From positions 31,679,816-31,743,815 of the forward strand of contig JALGQZ010000004.1 of NCBI GenBank assembly GCA_023105745.1: a stretch of 64,000 nt of DNA, in the 5' to 3' direction. Under the pieces are notes generated by a model. That model was not told where the DNA came from, searched no databases, and worked only from the letters and a program-made list of their open reading frames with translations. Below, one piece after another: positions 12,116 to 22,873 of this stretch. This stretch comes from Austropuccinia psidii (Eukaryota > Basidiomycota > Pucciniomycetes > Pucciniales > Sphaerophragmiaceae). The first letter of the stretch is position 1. Each line of letters begins with the position of its first letter. The position numbers and the translations under genes were made by a program.

Positions 12116-13553
12116 TGTGAGCCTGTGACTCAAAACCACAGCACAAGCATGACTGCCAAATACTATAAACCAATGATAAAGCCAAGATACAAGAAAACAT
12201 GGAGCTGAGCCAAATCAGCTCAAAAGGTATTAAAAGAAAGAGGAAGCCCACCACTTTACCAATGAACAAGTCCCACCATCATAGGACAAAGAATAACAAA
12301 TTTAATCCTGCTCAAAGGTGTTTCTGAGCATAAACCTTAATTTTAACCTCTAATCTGAAATCCAGAGGAAGAGGCTTAACCCCATCAAATGGGTATTCAA
12401 AATGAAGCTCTATGTCAGGGCTAACCAATGGTACTATCTAAATTCATATAGCCCCACAATTACAGAAGTTATGACCAAAACAAGGTCAAATGAGGGTGAA
12501 TACAATATTCACCTCCCATCTAACTTCTACAGTTTTAGTATGAGATACCTAAAGTGTGGTCTTTTTGGAAAGAGCAAAATCAGGGAGATCTGATGATGCC
12601 ATAAATTTCCCCATATGACATCTAGAACAAAGGTTTTGGGGAAAACAAGGTCCATACATATTTTAAGCAAATTATACATATGTACAAAAAATCTTGTACA
12701 TGGCATAACTCTGACATATTTAATGATAGCCATATCAAATGAGGTACCATTGGGTAGACCACATCTGGGGCTACACAATGAACCAAATGTAGCCTTTATA
12801 TCTCAAATACTGACAGAGGTATGGCAGGTTTAAGGCCAAAATTGCACAGTTAGGCCAATACAGGCTTACTGTGGGATATTCTCCCATAACTATGATTATG
12901 AAGTTTCAAACAGAAAAAGAAGGCTTTTTATACTTCAATACCTCATAGTTTGGTAAATAATGTGGTCCTGTACAGGTTCTGTACAGCATTCTACATGTCA
13001 TACACATCAGAAGAGGGCTATGTGGTCCCAAGATGATAATCTTCACCCTGAATTGGTAAAAACTTCCCAGTTGTGGTTTCAAAACCACATCTGAGCCCAA
13101 CAAAGGCTATACAGGCCTTTTGAAAGCCACAAGGAAGTCCTTGGAAGTGAAAATTCTTCACTTGCTCTACATGGAAAGGTCTAGTAGCCTTTTTCACCCA
13201 ATTTCAGGACAAAAAGGGACGTTTTCTCCACCAGAAAAGGTTTCCTAATCCTGCTATTGAATTTCTACATAGTACAACTGTCAAAAAAGAGTTATACTCC
13301 TGGAAAATAATCAGGTATAATTATAATTTTAATTATTTTATTCTTTATTATTGTAACCCAACAGGTAAAACTGCACTCAGGGCTTTCAACAGTGCTCACT
13401 ACCACTATTTCTCTATAGTAAATCCCCGAATATTCTTTTATAAACCCTTATTATCTTAAATAAATCTTTTTATTACTATTTTAACCTTGTAACAGTCATA
13501 GTTAGAGCTTGTAACTAGTCATTAATAAGCTTCATCATAGACTCAGCCTGAAA
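12116..13553 (+). repeat. 5' LTR of C1 (type C)
   Basis: It starts TGTGAGCCTGTGACTCAAAA and ends AGACTCAGCCTGAAA, where other C LTRs have CTGACA. It carries the GTGGTTTC/AAAACCAC palindrome near 13073 and matches the 3' LTR at 20918 over its whole length. Confidence 0.88.
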
Positions 13554-14160
13554 TTTTGGGGGACTGGCCATGTTTTTTTGAATTTTTGGACCTTTTTATG
13601 AATAAAAGCGAGTTTTTCTTACCTCACTTTTATTTCTGACATATTTTTTCTTTTTTTGAAGGCGTAATTTCATTAAAAAATTAATTATAATATATATCTC
13701 ATATTTATTTTTTGAGTGATATATGTTATATACCACTGTGTTTTTTGTTTTTTAATTACCTTGTTGTGTGGTTGCTCATAATTTGATCACCACAAAACCT
13801 TCATTTTTGCTGTTTTTTACATATTAAAACACTTTCAGCCATCAATACTGTCCATTTTTTCAATGAAAAAGGACACCTCTTACTTCAAAACCAACAGTAT
13901 TAGAGGTTTGGCTGGGTATATTGCTAATTTCAATTACCCTTTATAGAACCACTCTTTGGATTATCCTTGCTAATTGCAAGTTTATCTGTGAGATACTGGC
14001 ATAAAAACAGTGTAACAGATATCAAAAAGCTGTATTTCTGATGTGTAATTGTTAATTTCAATTGCACTATCACAATACAAGGGCATAATATAGAAATATA
14101 TTGCCCAGAGGCCATTCTAAGACATGCAAAAAGCCTTTTAAGGCATCATAACTCACATTA
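13554..14160 (+). other. 5' leader of C1 with candidate primer-binding region
   Basis: It starts TTTTGGGGGACTGGCCATG directly after the LTR, the same arrangement as in A1 and B1. The rest is AT-rich and no coding sequence is recognised until the gag-like region. Confidence 0.6.
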
Positions 14161-15133
14161 AGCCCTCTTTCTCGTGTTTGATTCAGTGGAAGAAAACTTC
14201 ATCCCACTTGAGAGCCAATAACAGGCCAACACACCAGTGACACCCTCAGAGCCAGAGGGCAGCAAGGGCAAAGGGAAGAGGAACAGTGAAGGCCTTATCA
14301 CAGCTAGAAGGTGAACACCAATTGCCACTCAGAGGAATAGAAAACCACAAATCTCTGCATCAATACAAGTTAAATCCACCTTGAAAACTTGTACAGGGAA
14401 GATTACAATCATTAACCCAGTTGTAAACTCTAAAGGCAAATTTTCAAAAGCAGTAGACAGCAAATTTGTACCAGGCACAGTCAAAGGTAAATACCTTAAG
14501 AACATTAGGTTTTTGACTTCTTGCAAACCCTGATATGTCACCTGTACACCTCAGAAATCTTGGCTTCCAAAGGAACTGGCCAGAGGATAGAGAAGGCTTG
14601 TCCAGAAACAGAAGACCTGGAGGAGGACCCCTTGGACACAGTGGTGGATGGCAAGAAATTAAGGGAAATCATACCCACTCTGCCATTCACCTTCCAATTG
14701 AACAGAAACCAAAAACCAGAGGATTGGAAGGATATGGATGAAGTTCTTCAGCTCCACCAAGTCCTCAATGACATTTTCCAATGGAGCATGGACAACAAGA
14801 GGTTCAACCTAGCATCCCACTGGGAAGAACTTGGATCAAGTTGCCAGAAGATATGTCTCAAAGAGACAGACTTCAAAGGCCTTATGGTAATCACCAAAGG
14901 TTGGAATCCCACCAGGCATTTCAGACTCCTGGAGGTGAGGGAAAACCGGATAAGGTAGAATCAAGCCACTATCCAAGCTATAAAAGAACAGCTGACCCAG
15001 ACTGTCTATACTCAGATTCCTTCAGGCTCACAAGGAGTAGGCCAAACCAGCTATCCAGTAGCTTCATACAATTCAGGAACCAACATCTCAGTGGCCAAAA
15101 GTCACCATTTCTCAAAATCCCAGGAAGCTTCCA
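14161..15133 (+). pseudogene. C1 gag, N-terminal part
   Basis: Structural polyprotein of a Ty3 element. The clearest part is 14521-14958: ASKGTGQRIEKACPETEDLE, IIPTLPFTFQLNRNQKPEDW, FNLASHWEELG, LMVITKGWNPTRHFRLLE. An in-frame TAG at 14956-14958 breaks it, and the same frame continues (NQATIQAIKEQLTQTV) to the solo LTR inserted at 15134. The sequence from about 14161 to 14520 has gag-like Ser/Thr/Pro-rich composition but several frame breaks, so the start is not fixed. If the LTR and one copy of TTCCA are ignored, the frame resumes at 16525 in register (SQEAS then RRRQEYKG). Confidence 0.75.
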
Positions 15134-16519
15134 TGTCAGGTTGAGTCTATGTAGAAGTAGTAATTAGGCTATTTACAGCTTTAACTGTGACTGTGACACA
15201 TGATAAAAGATTAAAAATGAAGTCATTGATTTATAATAAGGATTTATAATGAGATTTAAAGGGCTTTAGTATTATAAAATAGTGGTGGTGAGCACTGTTG
15301 AAATCCCTGGGTGCAGCTTTACCTGGTGGATGACAATAATTAATGTTATAATTATACCTGTTTATTTTCCAAGGTTTTAACTGTTTTTGACAGTTGTACT
15401 ACATAGGAATTTAAGAGCAGGATGTGGAAAGCTTTTCAGGCTGTGAAAAGCCCTCCTTTTATCCTGAAATGGGGTGGAAAGGCTGTTAAACCTTTCCACA
15501 TAGAGGAAGTGAAGATTCTTTCACTCTCTGAGACAGACTTGTGGTTTGAAAAAGCCTTTATAGTCTGTATTGGGCTCAGATGTGGTTTCAAAACCGCATC
15601 TGGGCAGTTTTCACCAATAAAGGGTGAGAATTTTCATCTGGGGACCACATAGCTTTCTTCTGACATGTATGACACATAGAATGCTGTACAGAAACTGTAT
15701 GGGACCCCAGTATTGAAGTATAAACATGCTTCTTTGTCTGTTTGACACCTCATAATCATGGTTATGGGATATTATCCCACAGTAAGGCTGTTTTGGCCAG
15801 AATGTGGGATTTTGACCTTAAAACAGCCATAACTTTGTCAGTTCTTGAGATAACAACCTCAAAGTTGGTTCAGTGTGTAGCCCTGTATATTTTCTACCAA
15901 TTGTACGCTATTTGAGATGGTTATCATTAAATATGGCAAAGGTATCCCATGTACAAGATATTTTGTACATAGGCGCGTTTGAGGCAAAAGCTGTATTGGG
16001 CTTGTTTGCCCCACAACCTTTGTTCTAGTTGGGATATGAGGAAATGGATAACACCATCAGATAGCCCTGATTCTGCCCTTTCCAAAAAGACACCACTTTC
16101 GGTCTCTCACACTAAAACTGTAGAGGTTAGATGAGAGGTGAATGTTTTGTTCACCCTTATTTGGCCTGAATTTGACCATAGCTTCTGTAATACTGGGGCT
16201 AGCTCAGTTTGGCTGGTACCATTGAATAGCCCTGACTTATGGCTTCGTTTTGCATACCATTTGATGGGGCTAAGCCTCTTACTCTGTATTTCGGATGAGA
16301 GGTGAAAATTAAGGTTTATGCTCAGCAACAACTTTGTTATTCTTTGTCCTATGATGATGGGAGTTGTATATTTGGAAAGATGTGAGTTTTCCCTTTCTTT
16401 TTACACCTTTTGAGCTAATTTTGCTCAGCTTCATGTTTTGGTGGTATCTTGGCTATACCATTGGGTTATGATATTTTGGCTGTCATGCTTGTGCTCTGGT
16501 TTTGAGTCACAGGCTGACA
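15134..16519 (-). mobile_element. Solo type C LTR inside C1 gag (minus), target duplication TTCCA
   Basis: On the plus strand it begins TGTCAGGTTGAGTC and ends GACTCACAGGCTGACA, the inverted ends of a C LTR. TTCCA at 15129-15133 recurs at 16520-16524. Length is 1386 bp. It lies opposite to its host element. Confidence 0.92.
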
Positions 16520-16524
16520 TTCCA

Positions 16525-17992
16525 GGAGGAGACAAGAATACAAGGGAAAAAACAAGCCCTCTTTCAACCAAAGGCAGAGTGAGTCAGACCCAATGATCCA
16601 TAAGCTTTTGGACTTGGTGAAAGAAGTACAAAAGAACCAGAAATAGTTGTAAATACTTCTAGGATCAGTAGTCCCATTAATGGAAATATTACCCGCACTC
16701 AGATTGAACACAATCTTGTTACAACTGAGAGTAACTTAAATAGTGATGTACTGTGATTCCAAATGTACCAATTTTATGAGAAAACTCAAAACCAGTTGGC
16801 TGAACTCCAAGCAAGCCATGAGAGGATGAAAACATTAACAACCTCCATGGACAAAATTGTCAAAACTCTTCAAGAGGGACATTCCCAATAGAGCAAAACC
16901 TCTGAAAAGACCAAAAAAGACTGAATCAAGTCTTTGAAGAACAAAACCACAGCAAAAGGGACAGGGATTGTCTGGATCAAGAAATAAAGAAACTGTTTAA
17001 TGTCTACCATAACAAGAAGCCCCAACCTCAAGGCCATGTTATGGATAATCCTTATCACCAAGAAGACATCAAACCATATGCCCTTTTGGAGATAAGGAAA
17101 GGTCTCAATCTCAATACCAAGATCGAGAGAACATGTCTTATTCTGAGAAGGAAGCATTGAAACAGCTTCCAGAGGCCTCAATCTGGCCCAAATTCTCTGG
17201 AACAGGAGAATATGATCATATGGAGCTCATTGACTATATTAATGGACTCTGCATTGATTTACCAAGAATACCAGACTACTGGATTACTGCTAGACTCAAT
17301 ACAGCATTCAAAGGATATGCTAGTATTTGGTAAACAGAGAGGAAAGAAATCCATGGCAGAGGAAACTTGACATGGTGGGAGAGCCAAATCATCCAAAAGT
17401 GCACACATGGTCCTTGGATATGGTAGAAGACCATGTCATTTGAAAATGACAAATACCCTGTGGAAAAAGATCCATATTGGTGGTGTCTCAGACAGTCTAA
17501 AAGACTTAAAGCCATTGATCCTCAATTGAATATTCAGATTAGGAATCACAAACTTCTGACACAAATCCCAGGAGAACTAGAGCATGCAGGAAAATGCAGA
17601 TGCAACTAATGTTGCACTATAGATGACATTTCAAACACCTTAAAAGATGTAGGGCTAAGGAAAAATATAGGGAAATATTGCCCATAGAAAACAGTAGTTT
17701 CAGAGAGAAAAAACCTTTCAGGGTGGAGTTTAAAGACAAACCCATAGAAAGAGTGGCGGAAGTGACTAAGAAGAACAATTCTTGTCACAATTGTGGATCA
17801 AAAGACCATTATGGAAATAACTGTCTCCAGGCAAAGAAAAACGTTTATGCCATTGAGAAAGTCCCAGAGGATGAATCCCCACAGAGGATTCTGAATCAGA
17901 CTCTATTGGTGATGCCATCAGAGAACAATCTGATGAAGAACAAGACCCAAGAGAGGAATTTTCAGTGGAGTACCCAGAGGAATCACCACTAG
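16525..17992 (+). pseudogene. C1 gag continued: coiled region, capsid and zinc knuckle
   Basis: It resumes after the LTR with a basic stretch and then a heptad-rich helical region (ELQASHERMKTLTTSMDKIV near 16800). A capsid-like segment follows at 17133-17333 (ASIWPKFSGTGEYDHMELID). The segment with NDKYPVEKDPYWWCLRQSKR near 17440-17500 is the conserved retroviral-type capsid helix region. A CCHC zinc knuckle is at 17783-17824 (CHNCGSKDHYGNNC, spacing C-X2-C-X4-H-X4-C), which would bind element RNA. Acidic linkers follow. Many stops and frameshifts break the frame. Confidence 0.8.
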
Positions 17993-18257
17993 AAATTCAG
18001 GACATACAGTTAGAAGCAGGCATGCCACAAGACTCTGCAGAAAAAAACTTGTGTAAACACACACAAGATGCACAAACATTCCTAGTTACACCAAGTAAAG
18101 GAATGGAATACATACATGAGACAGCCACAAAGATGAGTGTTTGCATAGACAATGCTCAACACCCATTGAACATTGACAGTGGAGCACACTGCTCAATAGT
18201 TGCCAGAAAATATCTGGATCATCACTTCCCAAGTTGGGAAATTCAACTCTTGCCAAC
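17965..18257 (+). pseudogene. C1 protease, N-terminal part, interrupted by an LTR
   Basis: Aspartic protease region of the Ty3 polyprotein, which cleaves gag-pol during particle maturation. The sequence HPLNIDSGAHCSIVARKYLD carries D-S-G at the catalytic position, followed by the hydrophobic start of the flap. It is cut at LLPT by a solo LTR at 18258. The upstream acidic linker (LEIQDIQLEAGMPQDSAEKN) joins gag to protease. With the LTR removed the frame runs on as LLPTNANSFKSE before a TGA. Confidence 0.85.
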
Positions 18258-19696
18258 TGTCAGCCAGTGACTCAAAACCAGAGCACAAGCATGAAAGCCA
18301 AAATACCATAAATCAATGGTATAGCCAAGATACCACCAAAACATGGAGCTGAGCCAAATAAGCTCAATTGGTATCAAAAGAAAGAGGAAACTCACCTCTT
18401 TCTGAAAATATAAGTCCCATCACCATAGGACAAGAAATAACAAAGTTATTCCTGCTCAAAGTTATTGCTGAGCATAAACCTTAATTTTCACCTCTCATCT
18501 AAAATCTAGAAGGAGAGGCTTAACCTCATCAAATTGGTATTCAAAATGAAGCTCTAAGCCAGGGCCATCCAATGGAACCAGCCAAACTGAGCTAGCACCA
18601 ATATTACTGGAGTTATGGTCAATTTCAGGCCAAATAAGGGCGAACAAAACATTCACCTCTCATCTAACGTCTACAGTTTTAGTGTGGGATACCTGAAGTG
18701 GGGTATTTTTGGGAAGAGCACAATCAGGGCTATCTGATGGTGCCATCCATTTCCCCATAGCTCAACAAGAGCAAAGGTTGTGGGGCAAACAAGCTCAATA
18801 CAGCTTTTTGCCCAAAACACACAAATGTACAAAACTCTTGTACATGGGATAACTTTTCCATATTTAATGATACCCATATCAAATGAGGTACCATTGTGTA
18901 GAGCACATACAGGGCTACACACTGAACCAATGTTTAGGTTGATATCTCAAGAATTGACAAAGTTATGGCTGTTTTAAGGTCAAAATCCCACCTGCTGTCA
19001 TATACAGCCTTACCATGGGATAATATCCCATAACCATGAATATGAGGTGTCAAATAGACAAAGAAGCATGTTTTCACTTCAATACCTCATATGTCAGTCA
19101 ATACTGGGCTCCCATACAGTTTCTGTACAGAATTCTACGCGTCATACACGTCAGAATCAGGCTGTGAGGTCCCCAGATGAAAATTTTCACCCTGTATTGG
19201 TGAAAACTGCCCAGATGTGGTTTCAAAACCACATCTGAGCCCAATACAGGTTATACAGGCTATTTGCAAACCACAAGCCAGTACTAGAAAGTGAAAAATT
19301 CTTCACTTCCTCTACGTGGAAAGGTCTAGCACCCTTTCCACCCCATTTCAGGATAAAAAGGAGGCTTTTCACAGCCAGAATAGCTTTCCTCATCCTGCTC
19401 TTGAATAACCTACGTAGTAAACTGTCAAAAACAGTTTTACTCTTGGTTAATAATCAGGCATAATCTTAAATTAAAGTATTGTAGTCTTTATTATTGTAAC
19501 CCAACAGGTAAAACTGCACCCAGGGCTTTCAACAGCGCTCACCACCACTATATTCATTATAGTAAAGCCCTTTTATTTTAAATCAAATCCATCTTAAACC
19601 TTTACAAATCATTTTTAAACTATTTTCTACGTGTCACAGTCATAGTCTTAGTTGTAAATAGCTTTATTACCACTTCATCATAGACTCATCCTCACA
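18258..19696 (+). mobile_element. Solo type C LTR inside C1 protease (plus), target duplication CCAAC
   Basis: It starts TGTCAGCCAGTGACTCAAAA and ends AGACTCATCCTCACA. CCAAC at 18253-18257 recurs at 19697-19701. Length is 1439 bp. It contains the 11-bp-arm palindrome AGATGTGGTTT-CA-AAACCACATCT near 19215 and TGGGATA-A-TATCCCA near 19016. Confidence 0.93.
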
Positions 19697-19701
19697 CCAA
19701 C

Positions 19702-20262
19702 CAACGCAAATAGCTTCAAAAGTGAATGAGGGAAGACGAAATCCAGTGGGACAATTATCAAAGAGATGATTATACACCGCAGGTAAAGTAATATCAGACT
19801 CAATCCAGAGTTTGTTGTACTTAAAGATGCCCACATCCAAGAGTCTTTACTGGGAACAGACTACCAGAGGATGTATGGAATTGATATATAAATCCATAAA
19901 AATAGGAATATTACTATTGGTACAAACAAGGAAAAGAAATCCTCACTTGAAATATACCATATATCTTCCCATGAGCCTGTAGAAGAATTACTGAATAAGT
20001 TCAGGGAGGGCCAATTCAGCACTACCCTCACCAGTAAACAGAAACTTAGTTTACTGAAGATGCAAGAAAAATAGACCAGCATTTTCCATTGGTGAAGAAC
20101 TGTTAGGCAATATCAGAGGCCATGATATAGAATTATATCTGGATGTGGAAAGGCCCTATCCACCCATGCCAAGAAGACCGCCATACCCCGAAAGTCTGGA
20201 AACTGGGGACGAAATTGAGAAACACATCAATGAACTCCTAGAAATAGATGTCATCAGGAAGC
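19702..20262 (+). pseudogene. C1 protease end and start of RT region
   Basis: It continues the protease after the nested LTR. The segment DYQRMYGIDIYKSIK near 19858-19905 is the conserved end of the protease domain (GTDYQRMYGIDI type, frames shifted). A linker follows (LNKFREGQFSTTLTSKQKLS), then the RT entry segment LYLDVERPYPPMPRRPPYP and EIEKHINELLEIDVIRK. At VIRK (about 20262) the reading passes directly into a late integrase segment, so the RT fingers, palm and RNase H are deleted. Confidence 0.8.
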
Positions 20263-20893
20263 TATTGCCTGTGAACCACTTGAAGAAGAATCTTCTAACT
20301 ATCCACCCCACAGCCAAGGATTCCATGATATGTGCAAGAAGGCTTGTGACACAGCTGCCAAATGCATAGCTGAGGCAAAAGAATACAACAAACAGAGGTG
20401 GGACAAATCACACATGGAACCTGACTTTAAAGAAGGGGGACAAGTGCTAGTGTCTAAACTTAATTTCAACAGTCTTAAGGGACCAAAGAAGATGAGAGAC
20501 TCATTTGTAGTGCCCTTCACTACCATTAAGCTGATAGGGAAAAATGAAGTGAAGGTCGAACTCACAGAGGAATTTTCCTGGAAACACCCAGTATTCCCAG
20601 TGAGTTTGGTGAAGCCATACTTCTGGACAGAGGAGGAGGAGTTCCCCTCCAGGAAGAAGAATCCCAGTCCTCCAGAAATTGTGGAAGTTGAAGACTCCCC
20701 TAGCCCTGAGAAGAAAATAATCAATGCCAGGAAGATCAGACTGAATGGTAAAGACCAAAGGCCATACTTGGTCAGATTTAAAAGCCAGACAGCAGATAAA
20801 GACAAATGGATGGCAGAGGATGCCATACCAGATGGGAACCTTCATACAAGGAGATTCAGGGCCTCTAGGAGGACTGAACAGTCTCAAAAATGA
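20263..20893 (+). pseudogene. C1 integrase C-terminal domain with chromo-like tail
   Basis: In register after the deletion it reads LLPVNHLKKNLLTIHPTAKD, then a frameshift near 20325. The frame 20330-20893 is open for 187 residues: AKEYNKQRWDKSHMEPDF, then the GPY/F-type module (GGQVLVSKLNFNSLKGPKKM, VGPF seen as VVPF, KHPVFPVSLVKPYF). The chromo-like tail is INARKIRLNGKDQRPYLVRF with TADKDKWMAEDAIPDG. The stop TGA is at 20891-20893, 24 bases before the 3' LTR. The catalytic DDE core is not present. The tail is probably a targeting module, by family analogy. Confidence 0.85.
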
Positions 20894-20900
20894 TGTGCCT

Positions 20901-20917
20901 TTTTTAGAGGGAGTGTA
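20901..20917 (+). promoter_or_regulatory. Polypurine tract of C1
   Basis: TTTTTAGAGGGAGTGTA lies immediately before the 3' LTR, the expected place for the plus-strand DNA primer. The same tract (AGAGGGAGGG) occurs at the minus-strand C tail near 10405. Confidence 0.65.
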
Positions 20918-22352
20918 TGTCAGCCTGTGACTCAAAACCAGAGCCCAATCATGACAGCCAAATACAATAAACTAATGGTAAAGCCAAGATACAACCAAAA
21001 CATGGAGCTAAGGAAAATAAGCTCAAAAGGTATCAAATGAAAGAGGAAACCCACGACTTTCAAAATACACAAATCCCACGATCATAGGAGAAAGAATAAC
21101 AAGGTTAATCCTGCTCAAAGCTGTTGTGAGCATAAACCTTAATTTTCACCTCTCATCTGAAATCTAAAGCAAGAAGATTAACCCCATCAAATGGGTATTC
21201 AAAATGACACTCCAAGTCAGGGATAACCGATGGTTACATCAAAATTTAGCTAGCACCAGAATTACAGAAGTTATGACCAAAATAAGGTCAAATAAGGGTG
21301 AATAAAATATTCACCTCTCATCTAACTTCTACAGTTTTAGTATGAGATACCTAAAGTGATGTCTTGGGGAAAGAGCACATTCAGGGCTATCTGATGGCTC
21401 CATTCATTTCCCCATATCTTGTCTAGAACAAAAGGTATTTGGCAAACAATTTCCATACAGATTTTAAGCAAATAATACATATGTACAAAAAGTCTTGTAC
21501 ATGGCGTAACTTTGCCATATTTAATGATAACCATATCAAATGAAGTACGATTGTGTAGAGAATTTCCAGGGCTTCACAATGAGCCAAATGTGGGCTTGAT
21601 ATCTCAAAAATTGACAGAGTTATTGCAGTTTTAAGGCTAAATTTTTACAGTTAGGCTAATACAGGCTTACTGTGGGATATTCTCCCATAACTATGATTAT
21701 GAGGTTTCAAACAGACAAAGAAGCCAGCTTATACTTCACTCCCTCATAGTTGGGTAAATACTGGGGTCCTGTGAATCTTCTGTACAGCATTCTACACATC
21801 ATACACATGAGAAGTGGGCTATGTGGTCCCAGATGAAAATTTTCACCCTGTATTGGTAAAACCTACCCAGATGTGGTTTCAAAACCACATCTGATCCCAA
21901 TACAGGCTATACAGCCCTTGTGAAAACCACAAGCCAGTCCTTGGAAGCGAAAATTCTTCACTTCCTCTATGTGGAAAGGTCTAGTAGCCTTTTTCACCAA
22001 ATTTTGGGATAAAAAGGGATGTTTTCGCCACCATGAAAGTTTCCTCATCCTGCTCTTGAATTCCAATGTAGTACAACTGTAAAAGACAGTTATACTCTTG
22101 GAAAATAATGAGGTATAGTTCTAATTTTGATTATTTTAGTCTTTATTATTGTAACCCAACAGGTAAAGCTGCACCAAGGGCTTTCAACAGCACTCACCAC
22201 CACTATTTCTCAATAGCACAGCCCTTAATACTCTCTTATAGAACCCTTATTGTCATACAATAAACCTTTTATTATTATTTTTACTGTGTCACAGTCGCAT
22301 TTAAAGCTTGTAACTAGTCATTAATAAGCTTCATCAGAGACTCAGCTTGACA
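20918..22352 (+). repeat. 3' LTR of C1 (type C, 1435 bp)
   Basis: It starts TGTCAGCCTGTGACTCAAAA and ends GACTCAGCTTGACA. It includes the palindrome with arms AGATGTGGTTT / AAACCACATCT near 21870. Clearly homologous to the 5' LTR but with many differences, so the element is old. Confidence 0.9.
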
Positions 22353-22868
22353 TTTTAGGAGCTACCTAAACCTTGAATGATATTTCTTTTTTCTCATCCA
22401 GTGTTGTTTGCATGCGTTACCGTTTGCAATCAAGAAGAAGACAGGTAAAAGATTAGAAGACAAATTAGTAACATAAATGGACATTTAAATGATATCCGAG
22501 AAAATCAGATGAGCTACCATGAACCCATGAAACCAAGGGCTTGAAATGCAGCTATTTTTGTAATCTCATTCTTATATAACTCATGTCTTCTTTTTACAAA
22601 GAAACATCTCAAGAACATTGTCTCTTTTATTTGTTAATTTTTCCTCTCACTCTATTATTACTCTCTCTCTTAATATTTTCCCATTTTTATCCATGTTTCC
22701 AAGTTTTATTAACTATTAGCTGGTAAGATCATTATCTCTACTTAATAAATTGAGTATATGACTTACTCTTCTTATTTAAGTTACAATCAGTGTTAAATTA
22801 TGGACATTGTTGTTATACTAGTTATTATTAGTTATATTGTGTTGCATTTTTTAGGTAGATTACTTATT
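22353..22868. other. Interval between C1 and B2, nothing recognised
   Basis: About 500 bases without coding, LTR or RNA features. It does not resume the A LTR interrupted on the left of C1. Confidence 0.5.
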
Positions 22869-22873
22869 CTTTG

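Larger units (their letters stand above)
12116..22352 (+). mobile_element. Element C1: deleted Ty3 chromovirus-like retrotransposon with two nested solo LTRs
   Basis: Order: 5' LTR 12116-13553, leader, gag, protease, a deletion junction near 20262, integrase C-terminus plus chromo-like tail, purine tract, 3' LTR 20918-22352. Gag is interrupted by a minus solo LTR (15134-16519) and protease by a plus solo LTR (18258-19696). No target duplication is seen outside the LTRs (TAAGG before, TTTTA after), so one flank has probably rearranged. RT and RNase H are absent, so it would have needed another element for movement. Confidence 0.85.

Noticed and set aside
14535..15167. Frames 14535-14741 and 14781-15167 as separate proteins
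   Set aside because: They overlap the gag frame of C1 in another register and show no own features; the gag frame continues correctly across the LTR insertion.
20299..20935. Minus-strand frames of 175 and 144 codons opposite the C1 chromo tail
   Set aside because: Antisense shadows of the well supported plus-strand integrase tail.
22353..22385. TTTTAGGAGC after the C1 3' LTR as a second leader like TTTTGGGGGAC
   Set aside because: Similarity ends after about ten bases and no gag follows; most likely chance.
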